Assembly: GCA_913060555.1 (NCBI GenBank)
Contig: CAJXRS010000001.1
Location: forward strand, 68,231 to 101,373
DNA: 33,143 nucleotides
From: an uncultured Gammaproteobacteria bacterium
GTDB lineage: Bacteria > Pseudomonadota > Gammaproteobacteria > Pseudomonadales > Porticoccaceae
Reading direction: 5' to 3'
Shown here: positions 22,669 to 30,534 of the stretch, piece by piece
How the letters are laid out: each line of letters opens with the position of its first letter
How positions within the stretch are numbered: position 1 is the stretch's first letter
Made by a program: the position numbers and the translations under genes
The notes under the pieces: model-generated
Told to the model about the DNA's origin: nothing
Databases searched by the model: none
Seen by the model: only the letters and a program-made list of their open reading frames with translations

Positions 22669-24082
22669 GGACGCGGTAGAGCAGTTCGTGGGAGCGGCCA
22701 TAGGGCGGGTAGAACAGCTGCGGGCGGCTGACCTTGGGAAAGGTGAACACCGGTCGCAGCTTGCTCATTTCCAGAAAGCCGTCGTAGCCGTGGTAATGAC
22801 CCATGCCGCTGGCGCCGACGCCGCCGAAAGGGATGCTGTGCTGGAGCACATGGAAGATGCAATGGTTGATGGTCACCCCGCCGGAGAGGGTTTCATAGAG
22901 CACCCGCTGCTGCAGTTCGCTGTCGTGGGTGAACAGATAGAGCGCCAGCGGCCGCTCGCGGGCGTTGATGTAGTCGATGACTTGGTCGATACGGTCGTAG
23001 GGCAGCACCGTCAGCAGCGGCCCGAAGATCTCCTCGTGGGCGATGCGCATCTCCGGCGTCACGTCGAGCACCAGCTGCGGCGGGAATTTGCGCAGGGCCT
23101 CGTCGTGGTCGCCGTCGACCAGCTGCACCGCGCGGGCGCCCTTGGTCAGGGCGTCGTCCAGGGTTTCGCGCAGGCGCTGGTAGGATCTGGTGTCGATGAT
23201 CGAGGTGTAATCGTTGCTGTTGATGTCGGGATAGCGCCGGCGCATCAGCTCGCCGGCGATGGCCACGAAATCCTCCACCTTGGCGCGCGGCACGAACAGA
23301 TAGTCGGGCGCCACGCAGGTCTGGCCGGCATTGACGAACTTGCCATACAACAGACGGCTCGCCGCCTCGCGCAGGTCGAAATCGTCGCCGATGATGGTCG
23401 GTGACTTGCCGCCCAGCTCCAGGGTTACCGGACACAGATTGTCGGCCGCCGCGTGCATCACGTTGCGCCCGCTTTCCGCCGAGCCGGTATAGACCAGATG
23501 ATCGAACGGCAGGCTGGAAAACTCTCCGCCGGGCACCGCCGGCAGATAGGCCAGGGTGTCGTCGCCGAAGGCGTCCGCGCACAGGCGTTGCATCAGCCGG
23601 CACAGGTGCTGGGAATTGGCCGCCAGTTTCACCATGCAGCGGTTGCCCGCGGCGAGGCCGTTGATCACCGGGCCCACCGAGAGGTACAGCGGGTAGTTCC
23701 AGGGCGTCGCGACGCCGATCACGCCCTTGGGCTGGGGGATTACCCGGTTGGAGCCGGTGAGGAAGAGCACCGAGGTCTTGCGCTTCTGCGGCCGCATCCA
23801 GCGCTTGAGGTGTTTGCGGGTATCCCGGATCGCGGTCAGGGAGCCGAAGATCTCCACCAGTTTGGTCTCGGTCGGATTGCGGTGTCCGAAGTCGGCGGCT
23901 ATGGCTTCGGCGATGGCGTCGGCATTGTCGGCCAGCAGTCGTTCGAGGCGCCGCAGGTGCTCCAGGCGTTCCGCCAGTTCGGGGTAGGGGTTGGCCCGGC
24001 AGGCGTCGCGCTGCAGCTTGAAGATGCGCTCCGCTTCGGTCTGCGGCGCTTCGATGTGCCGGCGTTCCAGTTGTTGTGCCAT
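22649..24082 (-). CDS. Coniferyl-aldehyde-type NAD(P)+ aldehyde dehydrogenase
   Basis: 477 aa, ALDH superfamily. Conserved residues: Asn129 in TPWNYP, Glu222 in LELGGKSP, catalytic Cys256 in NAGQTCVAPDY, and EEIFGP near residue 350. The NAD-binding TGSAESGR loop and the C-terminal PFGGVGASGMGHYHG fit the CALDH branch (coniferyl/fatty aldehyde dehydrogenases). The usual KPSE is replaced by KLAANS. Such enzymes oxidise aromatic or long-chain aldehydes; with the acyl-CoA genes next door a fatty aldehyde is plausible. The ATG at 24082 has a strong GGGG ribosome site; an upstream in-frame start at 24133 would add 17 residues without one. It is divergent from the MaoC genes and shares their regulatory region. 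Confidence 0.9.
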   Translation of the reverse strand: MAQQLERRHIEAPQTEAERIFKLQRDACRANPYPELAERLEHLRRLERLLADNADAIAEAIAADFGHRNPTETKLVEIFGSLTAIRDTRKHLKRWMRPQKRKTSVLFLTGSNRVIPQPKGVIGVATPWNYPLYLSVGPVINGLAAGNRCMVKLAANSQHLCRLMQRLCADAFGDDTLAYLPAVPGGEFSSLPFDHLVYTGSAESGRNVMHAAADNLCPVTLELGGKSPTIIGDDFDLREAASRLLYGKFVNAGQTCVAPDYLFVPRAKVEDFVAIAGELMRRRYPDINSNDYTSIIDTRSYQRLRETLDDALTKGARAVQLVDGDHDEALRKFPPQLVLDVTPEMRIAHEEIFGPLLTVLPYDRIDQVIDYINARERPLALYLFTHDSELQQRVLYETLSGGVTINHCIFHVLQHSIPFGGVGASGMGHYHGYDGFLEMSKLRPVFTFPKVSRPQLFYPPYGRSHELLYRVLNRLGL

Positions 24083-24137
24083 GAATCCCCCTGCGCAGTC
24101 GGATAATGGTTGAGGGTACGCGAGAACCCCCATCCCT

Positions 24138-24156
24138 GGATCGGGTCACCGGATCC
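24138..24156. promoter_or_regulatory. Palindrome downstream of the aldehyde dehydrogenase promoter
   Basis: The 19 bases from 24138 form a near-perfect palindrome GGATC-n-GGT-C-ACC-n-GATCC, with one non-pairing position in each arm. It lies just downstream of the minus-strand -10, over the expected start of the aldehyde dehydrogenase mRNA. It looks like a repressor site. Confidence 0.4.
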
Positions 24157-24167
24157 CCTTTCACGCC

Positions 24168-24196
24168 ATTCTAACCGCTGCCCGCGCAGGTGCCAG
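24168..24196 (-). promoter_or_regulatory. Candidate sigma-70 promoter for the aldehyde dehydrogenase
   Basis: On the minus strand: -35 CTGGCA (24196-24191, four of six consensus bases), exactly 17 bases, -10 TAGAAT (24173-24168, five of six). Expected transcription start is near 24160, giving a leader of about 78 bases to the ATG at 24082. Confidence 0.5.
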
Positions 24197-24208
24197 GGTC
24201 AGTCGCGC

Positions 24209-24238
24209 TTGTGTGCCGCGGTGGATCCATGCTTATAT
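24209..24238 (+). promoter_or_regulatory. Candidate promoter for the MaoC-acyl-CoA dehydrogenase operon
   Basis: TTGTGT (24209-24214), an 18-base spacer, TTATAT (24233-24238). Transcription would start near 24245, inside the palindrome at 24241-24265. The spacing is one base above optimum. Confidence 0.4.
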
Positions 24239-24240
24239 CC

Positions 24241-24265
24241 GGCGTCAGGAAATACCCGTGACGCC
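24241..24265. promoter_or_regulatory. Operator-like palindrome at the MaoC operon start
   Basis: GGCGTCA and TGACGCC are perfect 7-base arms separated by 11 bases. The site begins 2 bases after the -10 and ends 23 bases before the ATG at 24289, the classic place for a repressor of a catabolic operon. No regulator gene is adjacent in the window. Confidence 0.5.
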
Positions 24266-24288
24266 ATAGACATCGGGCTGCAGATGCC

Positions 24289-24741
24289 ATGACCAGCAAG
24301 TTCGTTGATACCCCGATTCCGGCTCTGGTCGCGGAGGTGGAGAAATGGCAGTTGCGCTTTTTTGCCAAGGCGGTCGGCGAGACCAACCCCATCTATTTCG
24401 ATGAGGCCGCTGCCCGGGCCGCCGGCCATCCGTCGATTCTGGCGCCGCCCACCTATGCCGTGACCCTCAGCCTCTGTGAAGCCGACCCCTACGCGCGCTA
24501 CCGCAGCCTGGGCATCAACTGGTGCCGGATGCTCCACGCCCAGCAGGGCTTCGAGTATTTCGCGCCGATTCATGCCGGCGACCGCATCCGCTTCGAAAGC
24601 CGCATCGTAGATTTCATCCAGAGGCGCCAGGGTCGGCTCAAATTCCTCATCGAGGAAACCGAGGCCTGGAATCAACACCAGGTGCTCACCACCAGATTCC
24701 GCAAGACCATCGTCATCCGCGATCCGGAAGCCGAGCAATGA
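24289..24741 (+). CDS. MaoC-type dehydratase, non-catalytic N-half (FAS1-like hot-dog)
   Basis: 150 aa hot-dog fold protein of the MaoC_dehydrat_N type. The hydratase motif is recognisable but altered: VGETNPIYFDEAAARAAGHPSI, with Glu31 and Tyr36 where active enzymes have Asp and His, and APPTYA where they have the H-G dipeptide. This suggests it is the non-catalytic half of a split 2-enoyl-CoA hydratase. It would bind the acyl chain while the next gene supplies the active site, as in HadA/HadB-type heterodimers. The ATG at 24289 lacks a strong ribosome site. Its stop overlaps the next start as ATGA, consistent with equal production of two subunits. Confidence 0.85.
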   Translation: MTSKFVDTPIPALVAEVEKWQLRFFAKAVGETNPIYFDEAAARAAGHPSILAPPTYAVTLSLCEADPYARYRSLGINWCRMLHAQQGFEYFAPIHAGDRIRFESRIVDFIQRRQGRLKFLIEETEAWNQHQVLTTRFRKTIVIRDPEAEQ

Positions 24742-25184
24742 TCCTGCATGCCGGCCAGGTCGCGCTGGGCGATCGTCTGCCCACCCTGGTGAAACCACCC
24801 ATCACCCGCACGACCCTGGCGTACTTCTGTGGCGCCTCCAACGATCACAATCCGCTGCATGTCGATCCCGATGTCGCGCGCGCCGCGGGCATGGAGGATG
24901 TCTTTGCCCATGGCATGCTCAACATGGCCTACCTGGGCCAGCTGCTCACCGGCTGGGTGGATCAGTCCTGTCTGCGCGGTTTCGAGGTCAAGTTCGGCGC
25001 CATAGTCCGGCTCGGAGAGCAACTGGTCTGCAACGGCGAGGTCGTCGACAAACAGTTGCGCGACGGTGGGTGCAGGATCCTGATCCGCCTGTTGGCCACC
25101 AATCAGGCGGGCGAGGTAAAGCTCACCGGCGAAGCCGTGGTGGAGCTGCCGCTTGCCGAACCCGCACAGACCACCGGAAGCTGA
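24738..25184 (+). CDS. MaoC-like (R)-specific enoyl-CoA hydratase, catalytic half
   Basis: 148 aa hot-dog protein. The hydratase-2 motif is intact: Asp36 and His41 in SNDHNPLHVD, followed by GMEDVFAHGML with His58-Gly59. The five-residue Asp-His spacing matches PhaJ-type enzymes, which add water to trans-2-enoyl-CoA. The ATG at 24738 overlaps the upstream stop. The acyl-CoA dehydrogenase follows after 2 bases, so dehydrogenation and hydration are encoded together. The chain-length or steroid-like substrate cannot be told. Confidence 0.9.
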   Translation: MILHAGQVALGDRLPTLVKPPITRTTLAYFCGASNDHNPLHVDPDVARAAGMEDVFAHGMLNMAYLGQLLTGWVDQSCLRGFEVKFGAIVRLGEQLVCNGEVVDKQLRDGGCRILIRLLATNQAGEVKLTGEAVVELPLAEPAQTTGS

Positions 25185-25186
25185 CC

Positions 25187-26332
25187 ATGTCGAACTATGT
25201 CTCCCCATGGATGAACGAGGAACTGACGATCTTTCGGGACGCCGCCAGCCGCTTCGTCGAGCAGGAGATGGTGCCCCGGGATCCCGAGTGGCGCCGGCAG
25301 CACCACGTCGACAAGGACTTCTGGCGGTTGGCCGGCAGGCAGGGTTTTCTGTGCACCGACATTCCGGAGTCCTACGGCGGCGGCGGTGGCGACTTCCGTC
25401 ACGAGGCGGTGTTTTTCGAGGAGCAGTGGCGGCGGGGCCTGTCCGGACTCGGGCAGGGCGTGCACAGCATCACCGCGCACTACATTCTCAACCACGGCAC
25501 TGAGGAACAGAAGCAGCGCTGGCTGCCGGCGATGGCGCGCGGGGATTTGATCGGCGCCATCGCCATGACCGAACCGGGCACCGGGTCCGACCTCAAGGCG
25601 ATCCGTACCAGGGCGGTTCGCGACGGCGATCACTATGTGGTCAATGGCGCCAAGATGTTCATCACCAACGGCTATCTGGGCGAACTGTTGGCCCTGGTGG
25701 TGCGTACCGATGCCGATGCCGGTGCCCGCGGCCTGTCGATCCTGATGCTGGAGACCCGCGATCTGCCCGGCTTCCGCGTCGGCCGCATGCTCGAAAAGAT
25801 GGGGCAGAAATCCCAGGACACCTGCGAGCTGTTCTTCGAGGATGTCCGGGTTCCGGCCGCCAATCTGCTCGGCGGTCGGGAGGGGCAGGGTTTTGCGCAG
25901 CTGATGTCGGACCTGCCCTACGAGCGCACCCAGGTGGGCGTGCAGAGCGTGGCCATGATGGAGGGCGCGATCGCCGAGACCCTCGCCTACGTCAAGCAGC
26001 GCGAGGCCTTTGGCGCGCCCCTGCTGGAGCTGCAGAACACCAGATTCCGGCTCGCCGAGGCGCAGGCCACCACGCGCGTGTCACGGGTATTTCTCGATTA
26101 CTGCATCGCCGCGGTGGCGACCGGTGAGCTGGACAATGTCAGCGCCGCCATGTGCAAGTACTGGACCTCCGAGCGCCTGCAACAGGTGCTCGACGTCTGT
26201 TTGCAGATGCATGGAGGTTATGGCTACATGGACGAATACCTGATTTGCCGCATGTACGCCGATGCCCGCGTCGCGCGAATCTACGCCGGTACCAGCGAGA
26301 TCATGCTGGAAGTGATCGCGCGCGGCCTGTAA
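25187..26332 (+). CDS. Acyl-CoA dehydrogenase, LCAD-type catalytic base
   Basis: FAD enzyme forming the 2-enoyl-CoA double bond, 381 aa. Motifs: IAMTEPGTGSDL (125-136) contacts FAD and substrate; YVVNGAKMFITNG (150-162); QMHGGYGYMDEY; and RIYAGTSEIM near the end. The common C-terminal catalytic Glu is Ala here (YAGT instead of YEGT). However, Glu246 in SDLPYERTQVG aligns with the base used by long-chain and isovaleryl-CoA dehydrogenases, so it should be active. ATG at 25187 has GGAAG about 8 bases upstream. It is third in the MaoC operon. Long-chain or branched acyl-CoA is the best substrate guess. Confidence 0.92.
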   Translation: MSNYVSPWMNEELTIFRDAASRFVEQEMVPRDPEWRRQHHVDKDFWRLAGRQGFLCTDIPESYGGGGGDFRHEAVFFEEQWRRGLSGLGQGVHSITAHYILNHGTEEQKQRWLPAMARGDLIGAIAMTEPGTGSDLKAIRTRAVRDGDHYVVNGAKMFITNGYLGELLALVVRTDADAGARGLSILMLETRDLPGFRVGRMLEKMGQKSQDTCELFFEDVRVPAANLLGGREGQGFAQLMSDLPYERTQVGVQSVAMMEGAIAETLAYVKQREAFGAPLLELQNTRFRLAEAQATTRVSRVFLDYCIAAVATGELDNVSAAMCKYWTSERLQQVLDVCLQMHGGYGYMDEYLICRMYADARVARIYAGTSEIMLEVIARGL

Positions 26333-26382
26333 TCCTCCGGAGCGCCGTTCGGGGCGAGTTTCCGGCCGTTCGGTGAACCCAC

Positions 26383-26413
26383 TATGATGGCTCCGGGGCG
26401 AGGTACTTATACT
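26383..26413 (+). promoter_or_regulatory. Possible promoter(s) upstream of the GGDEF-EAL gene
   Basis: The 120-base gap has two -10-like boxes, TATGAT (26383-26388) and TATACT (26408-26413), neither with a clear -35. A 9-base direct repeat GCCGTTCGG (26344 and 26365) lies just upstream and could be an activator site. No c-di-GMP riboswitch fold was recognised. Confidence 0.3.
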
Positions 26414-26452
26414 CCCCAGGGGACGATCCCTTCGGATTGTCAAGGATTCGCC

Positions 26453-28681
26453 ATGGCGTCGCGGACGATTTCATTCCTGCGTGGTACCACGATGGAGCGG
26501 CTGCTGATCAGTCTGTGTTTCGCCCTGGGCGGGCTCTGGGTGCTCTCACGGGCCCAGTTGGCTGCCCCGGTGGCGGTGGCCTGGAGCGCGGCGCTGCTCA
26601 CCCTGTGGGCGCTGGGCTTGCTGCTGCATCAGCGCCTGACGGCGCGGCGAACCAGTGCCGGTGATCAGGCCGCCACCACCCTGGCCCTGGTCAGTCAGCA
26701 GATCCCCGTTGCCGTATGGGTGGTGGATGGCCGCGGCGTGGTGGAAGCCGTCTATGGTGGTGAAAGCGGTAAAGCGGGCATTCTTCGTAGACATTTTCTG
26801 CACCAGCAGATCGCCGCTTTGCCGGCCGACAATGCGGAGCTGGCCAAGCTGGTCCAGCGCGCGCGCGCCGGCCATCGCTGCGTCGGCGAAGCCGAGGTCA
26901 ACGGCGTGCACTATCGGCATCGCCTGTTTCCGCATTCCCAGGACGGAGACTTCTTCGGCTTCACCTGTGTCTCTGAAGACCTCACGCGATCCCGGCAGGA
27001 GGCCGCCGCGGCGCGCCTCTGGCAGACGCTGTTCGCAAGCGCGGGGGACGCGATGCTGGTGCTGGATCGCCAGCGCAAGGTGATTGCCGCCAACCCCGCG
27101 GTGGCCCAGATCACCGGCTATTCCAACGACGAAGCCCTGGGCCGGCGCGACAGCCTGCTGCTGTCTCGGCCGCCGGGCGCGAATTACTATCAATCCATTT
27201 TCGAACAATTGCAGCGCGACGGCGTCTGGCAGGGCGAGACCATGGTCCGCCACAAGTCCGGGGAGCTCCGTGAGGTGCGCATGGTGGTCTGTGCAGCGCG
27301 GGACGATGCGGGGCAGATCGCCAACTACGTGGTGATGTTCGCGGATCTGAGTCAGACCAAGAAGACCCAGGAAGAGCTGCGCCATCTGGCCACCCACGAC
27401 AACCTCACCAATCTGCCCAACCGGCGGTTGTTTCTCGACCGCCTGGATCAGGGGATTCGGCGCGCCCGGCGCGAGCAGCGGCAGCTGGTGGTGCTGTTCG
27501 TCGACCTCGATGATTTCAAGGCGATCAACGATCTTCACGGCCATCATGTCGGCGACGCGATCCTGCGCGAGGCGGCGCGGCGGCTGCGCGGTGCGGTGCG
27601 CCAGAGCGACACCGTGGCGCGGCTCGCCGGCGACGAGTTCACGGTACTCGCCGACAGTCCCAGGGAAGAGGCCGAAGCCCTGGTCGCCAAGATCGGTGCC
27701 TGCTTTGACTTGCCTTTCGCGATCGGTGAGGGGACGCTTGAGGTCTCGGCCAGCGTCGGTGCCGCGGTATATCCCGAAGATGGCGCGGATCTCGAATTGC
27801 TGATGCAGCGCGCCGATCGCTCCATGTACGACGCCAAGGCACAGCGCAGGGCGCCGGTGCGAACCGCCAAGCCGGCGCCGGCTTATGACGAGGGCCTCTA
27901 TTTTCCGTCCGAACTGCGCCTGGCCATTCGTCGCGGCCAGCTGCGGCTCGAATACCAGCCGCAAATCGATCTGTCCAGCGGCCAGCCGGTGGGCGCCGAG
28001 GCACTGCTGCGCTGGGAGCATCACTGCCGCGGCAATATCAATCCCGCCGAGTTTATGGACCTCGCCGAGGAGGCAGGTATCACCGAGGCCATCGGCAGCT
28101 GGACCCTGGGCCAGGTTGGGCGCCAACTCAAGGCCTGGCGGCGCTGGAATATGCCGGTCCAGCGGGTCGCGATCAATGTTGCGCTCTCCCAGGTCAAGGA
28201 TTCCAGGTATCCCCAGGCCGTCGCCGACGCCCTGGCCCAGCAGGGCGTGCCGACTGACGCCGTCATGCTCGAGGTCGACGAGCGCACCTGTTTGCGCAAC
28301 CCGGGTTTGTGCCGGATCTTTTTCGAGCGCGCCGCGCAGTTGGGCATCCAGCTGTGCATCGATCAGTTCGGCGCCCACACTGATCGTTACGACTATATCG
28401 GCGATCTGCCCGTGGGTGCTGTGAAGATCAACCAGAAGTACCTGCGCGGCGAAGGCGCCGGTCGTTCGGATCCGCGCTTTCTAAGGGCCCTGGTAGGGCT
28501 GTGCCGGGTCGCCGGCAAGACGGTCATCGCGGTGGGCATCGAGCGCAGTGCCCAGGAGACCGAGCTGGTGGCCGCCGGCTGTGAACTGGGTCAGGGCTTC
28601 CTGTACTCCAAGCCGCTCAGCGCCGAAGACCTGCGCATTTATCGCCCGAGCCCGCCCCGGGTGGCCGAACTGGCGTCCTGA
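26453..28681 (+). CDS. Membrane PAS-GGDEF-EAL protein (diguanylate cyclase with degenerate EAL)
   Basis: 742 aa c-di-GMP protein. Two membrane helices (about 14-32 and 38-58) are followed by two PAS-like domains (about 82-180 and 186-300). GGDEF domain (about 310-465): DLDDFKAIND with metal Asp351, active site AGDEF (392-396) and inhibitory I-site RQSD (383-386), so it is predicted to make c-di-GMP with feedback control. EAL domain (about 485-730): keeps Glu516 (EALLRW), Asn575, Glu607, Asp637, Lys658 and Gln714. It has Gln638 for the second Asp of DDFGTG and Val694 for the Glu of AEGVE, so phosphodiesterase activity is probably lost. ATG at 26453 has AAGGA upstream; Met14 is an alternative. 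It is flanked by acyl-CoA dehydrogenases. Confidence 0.9.
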   Translation: MASRTISFLRGTTMERLLISLCFALGGLWVLSRAQLAAPVAVAWSAALLTLWALGLLLHQRLTARRTSAGDQAATTLALVSQQIPVAVWVVDGRGVVEAVYGGESGKAGILRRHFLHQQIAALPADNAELAKLVQRARAGHRCVGEAEVNGVHYRHRLFPHSQDGDFFGFTCVSEDLTRSRQEAAAARLWQTLFASAGDAMLVLDRQRKVIAANPAVAQITGYSNDEALGRRDSLLLSRPPGANYYQSIFEQLQRDGVWQGETMVRHKSGELREVRMVVCAARDDAGQIANYVVMFADLSQTKKTQEELRHLATHDNLTNLPNRRLFLDRLDQGIRRARREQRQLVVLFVDLDDFKAINDLHGHHVGDAILREAARRLRGAVRQSDTVARLAGDEFTVLADSPREEAEALVAKIGACFDLPFAIGEGTLEVSASVGAAVYPEDGADLELLMQRADRSMYDAKAQRRAPVRTAKPAPAYDEGLYFPSELRLAIRRGQLRLEYQPQIDLSSGQPVGAEALLRWEHHCRGNINPAEFMDLAEEAGITEAIGSWTLGQVGRQLKAWRRWNMPVQRVAINVALSQVKDSRYPQAVADALAQQGVPTDAVMLEVDERTCLRNPGLCRIFFERAAQLGIQLCIDQFGAHTDRYDYIGDLPVGAVKINQKYLRGEGAGRSDPRFLRALVGLCRVAGKTVIAVGIERSAQETELVAAGCELGQGFLYSKPLSAEDLRIYRPSPPRVAELAS

Positions 28682-28691
28682 ACGAACGGTG

Positions 28692-28733
28692 ACCCTGCGG
28701 CCATCCCCGGAGGTGGTGCCGGCGCAGGGTTTT
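28692..28733 (+). terminator. Possible terminator after the GGDEF-EAL gene
   Basis: ACCCTGCG (28692-28699) and CGCAGGGT (28723-28730) are perfect 8-base arms with a 23-base GC-rich loop, followed by TTTT (28730-28733). It lies 11 bases after the stop, in a 91-base gap. The loop is long and the T-run short, so strength is uncertain. Confidence 0.4.
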
Positions 28734-28772
28734 GGCGACCATGCGTCCCTTTCGATCCATTTGGAGGCTTGG

Positions 28773-30515
28773 ATGAGCGGGTACCGTCCTCCCCTCGAAG
28801 AAATCCTCTTTGTAATCAATTCCGTACTGGATTACGCCGCAATCGCGGCATTGCCCGGTTACCAGGAGGCGACCCCGGAACTGGCGGCCGCGATTCTCGC
28901 CGAGGGCGCCCGCTGGTGCGAGGAGCGCCTGGCACCCAGCAACGCCGCTGCCGATCGCGAGGGCGTTTGCATGCAGTCCGACGGTGTCCAGGTGCCAGCG
29001 GCGCTGGCCGACCTCTATGGCGAGTTCTGTGCCGGCGGCTGGCCGACACTGGTCGGTGACCCCGCCTACGGCGGCCAGGGCCTGCCCCACCTGCTGGGCT
29101 TTGCCATCGACGAAATGGTGCAGAGCGCCAATCTGAGTTTTTCGCTGTTGCCGATGTTGAGTTCGGGGGTGGTTACCGCGCTCAAGCGCTTTGGCAGTGA
29201 TGCGCAGAAGGCTTTGTACCTGCCACGCCTGCTGAGCGGCCAGTGGTCCGGCACCATGAACCTGACCGAGGCCGGTGCGGGCAGCGATCTGGGAGCGGTG
29301 GGCACCAGAGCCGAGCCCTGCGGCGACCACTATCTGCTCAGCGGGCAGAAGATTTTCATCAGCTGGGGCGACCACCAGCTCACCGAGAATATTGTGCATC
29401 TGGTGCTCGCCCGTACTCCGGATGCCCCGCCCGGGGTGCGCGGCATCTCGCTGTTCATCGTACCCAAGTACCTCCACGACGACACCGGGGCCTTAGCTGA
29501 GCGCAACGATGTCCGCGCCGTGAGTGTCGAGCACAAGCTGGGTTTGCACGCCAGCCCCACCTGCGTGCTGAGCTACGGGGATCGGGGTGGCGCCGTCGGC
29601 TATCTGGTCGGCGAGGAAAACCAGGGGCTGCCCTACATGTTTGCGATGATGAACCACGCCCGCCTGGAAGTGGGGCTGCAGGGAGTGGCTGTCGCCGAGC
29701 GCGCCTATCAGCAGGCATTGGCGTTCGCCCGTGAACGCCGCCAGGGCGGGGCCCTGATTCTCCAGCATCCGGACGTGCGGCGCATGCTGATGACCATGCG
29801 CGCGCTGGCCCAGGGGGGGCGTGCACTCGCCTATTCCGCGGTAGCGCATTGGGACCATGCGCTGCGCGCGCCGGACCGGGAAGCGCGCGAGCGGCAGCAG
29901 CGGCGCGTCGATCTACTGACCCCCCTGGTGAAGGCCTGGTGTACCGACATCGGCAATGAGGTGGCGTCCCTGGGGATCCAGGTTCACGGTGGTATGGGCT
30001 ATGTCGAGGAAACCGGCGCCGCTCAGTACCTGCGCGACGTGCGCGTTGCCGCGATCTACGAAGGCACCAATGGTATTCAGGCGATGGATCTGGTGGGTCG
30101 CAAGCTGCTGCGCGATGGTGGTGAGGCAGCCCGCGAACTGTTCGCCGATCTGGAGGCCGAACTGGCACAGGCGATGGACGGTGATCTCGCAGCCTTGGCG
30201 CAAGGCGCCCGGCGCAGCCTGGACGACGCCCGGCGCGGGGTCGAGCTGTTGCTGGCCGGTGCCGGCGAGGACCCGGCGCTGCCGGGCAGCGTCGCGTTCA
30301 ACCTGTTGATGAGCATGGGCACAGCAGTGGCGGCGGCGGCGCTGGTGCGCGGCGCCCGCCTGACGCTGGTGCAGGGCGCTGCGGGGCCGGCCCTGGCCCG
30401 GGTACACACGGCGCGGTTCTTCGTGGAACAGATCGCGCCGCGTTCCGGCGCCTGGCTGCAGGCCGTGTCCAGCGGGGCGAGCGCGACCATGGCGCTGGCC
30501 GACGACCACTGGTAG
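28773..30515 (+). CDS. Acyl-CoA dehydrogenase, DmdC/FadE-like large form
   Basis: 580 aa, about 200 longer than classical acyl-CoA dehydrogenases, with a C-terminal extension (about 450-580) as in the DmdC (3-methylmercaptopropionyl-CoA dehydrogenase) and FadE5-like groups. Motifs: [13 protein letters not shown] (162-174), [20 protein letters not shown] (195-214), [13 protein letters not shown] (292-304), [11 protein letters not shown] (405-415), and the catalytic Glu430 in [14 protein letters not shown] at 28773 has a strong TTGGAGG ribosome site. A longer frame upstream overlaps the GGDEF-EAL gene and is not used. It is probably a separate transcription unit after the hairpin at 28692. DMSP breakdown is possible but other short or medium acyl-CoAs are as likely. 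Confidence 0.92.
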   Translation: MSGYRPPLEEILFVINSVLDYAAIAALPGYQEATPELAAAILAEGARWCEERLAPSNAAADREGVCMQSDGVQVPAALADLYGEFCAGGWPTLVGDPAYGGQGLPHLLGFAIDEMVQSANLSFSLLPMLSSGVVTALKRFGSDAQKALYLPRLLSGQWSGTMNLTEAGAGSDLGAVGTRAEPCGDHYLLSGQKIFISWGDHQLTENIVHLVLARTPDAPPGVRGISLFIVPKYLHDDTGALAERNDVRAVSVEHKLGLHASPTCVLSYGDRGGAVGYLVGEENQGLPYMFAMMNHARLEVGLQGVAVAERAYQQALAFARERRQGGALILQHPDVRRMLMTMRALAQGGRALAYSAVAHWDHALRAPDREARERQQRRVDLLTPLVKAWCTDIGNEVASLGIQVHGGMGYVEETGAAQYLRDVRVAAIYEGTNGIQAMDLVGRKLLRDGGEAARELFADLEAELAQAMDGDLAALAQGARRSLDDARRGVELLLAGAGEDPALPGSVAFNLLMSMGTAVAAAALVRGARLTLVQGAAGPALARVHTARFFVEQIAPRSGAWLQAVSSGASATMALADDHW

Positions 30516-30517
30516 GC

Positions 30518-30530
30518 GCGCTGTCAGCGC
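30518..30530. terminator. Small hairpin between convergent acyl-CoA dehydrogenase and flavodoxin genes
   Basis: GCGCT-GTC-AGCGC, a 5-bp stem with a 3-base loop, sits in the 19-base gap between the two stops. There is no T-run, so a role in termination is only suggested by position. Confidence 0.25.
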
Positions 30531-30534
30531 TCGT

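Noticed and set aside
26333-26452. c-di-GMP riboswitch upstream of the GGDEF-EAL gene
   Set aside because: No GEMM-type conserved core or paired P1/P2 arrangement could be recognised.
26546-28378. 610-codon minus-strand open frame
   Set aside because: It is the antisense of the GGDEF-EAL gene, with low-complexity His/Gln/Gly-rich composition and no recognisable domain; a GC-rich shadow frame.
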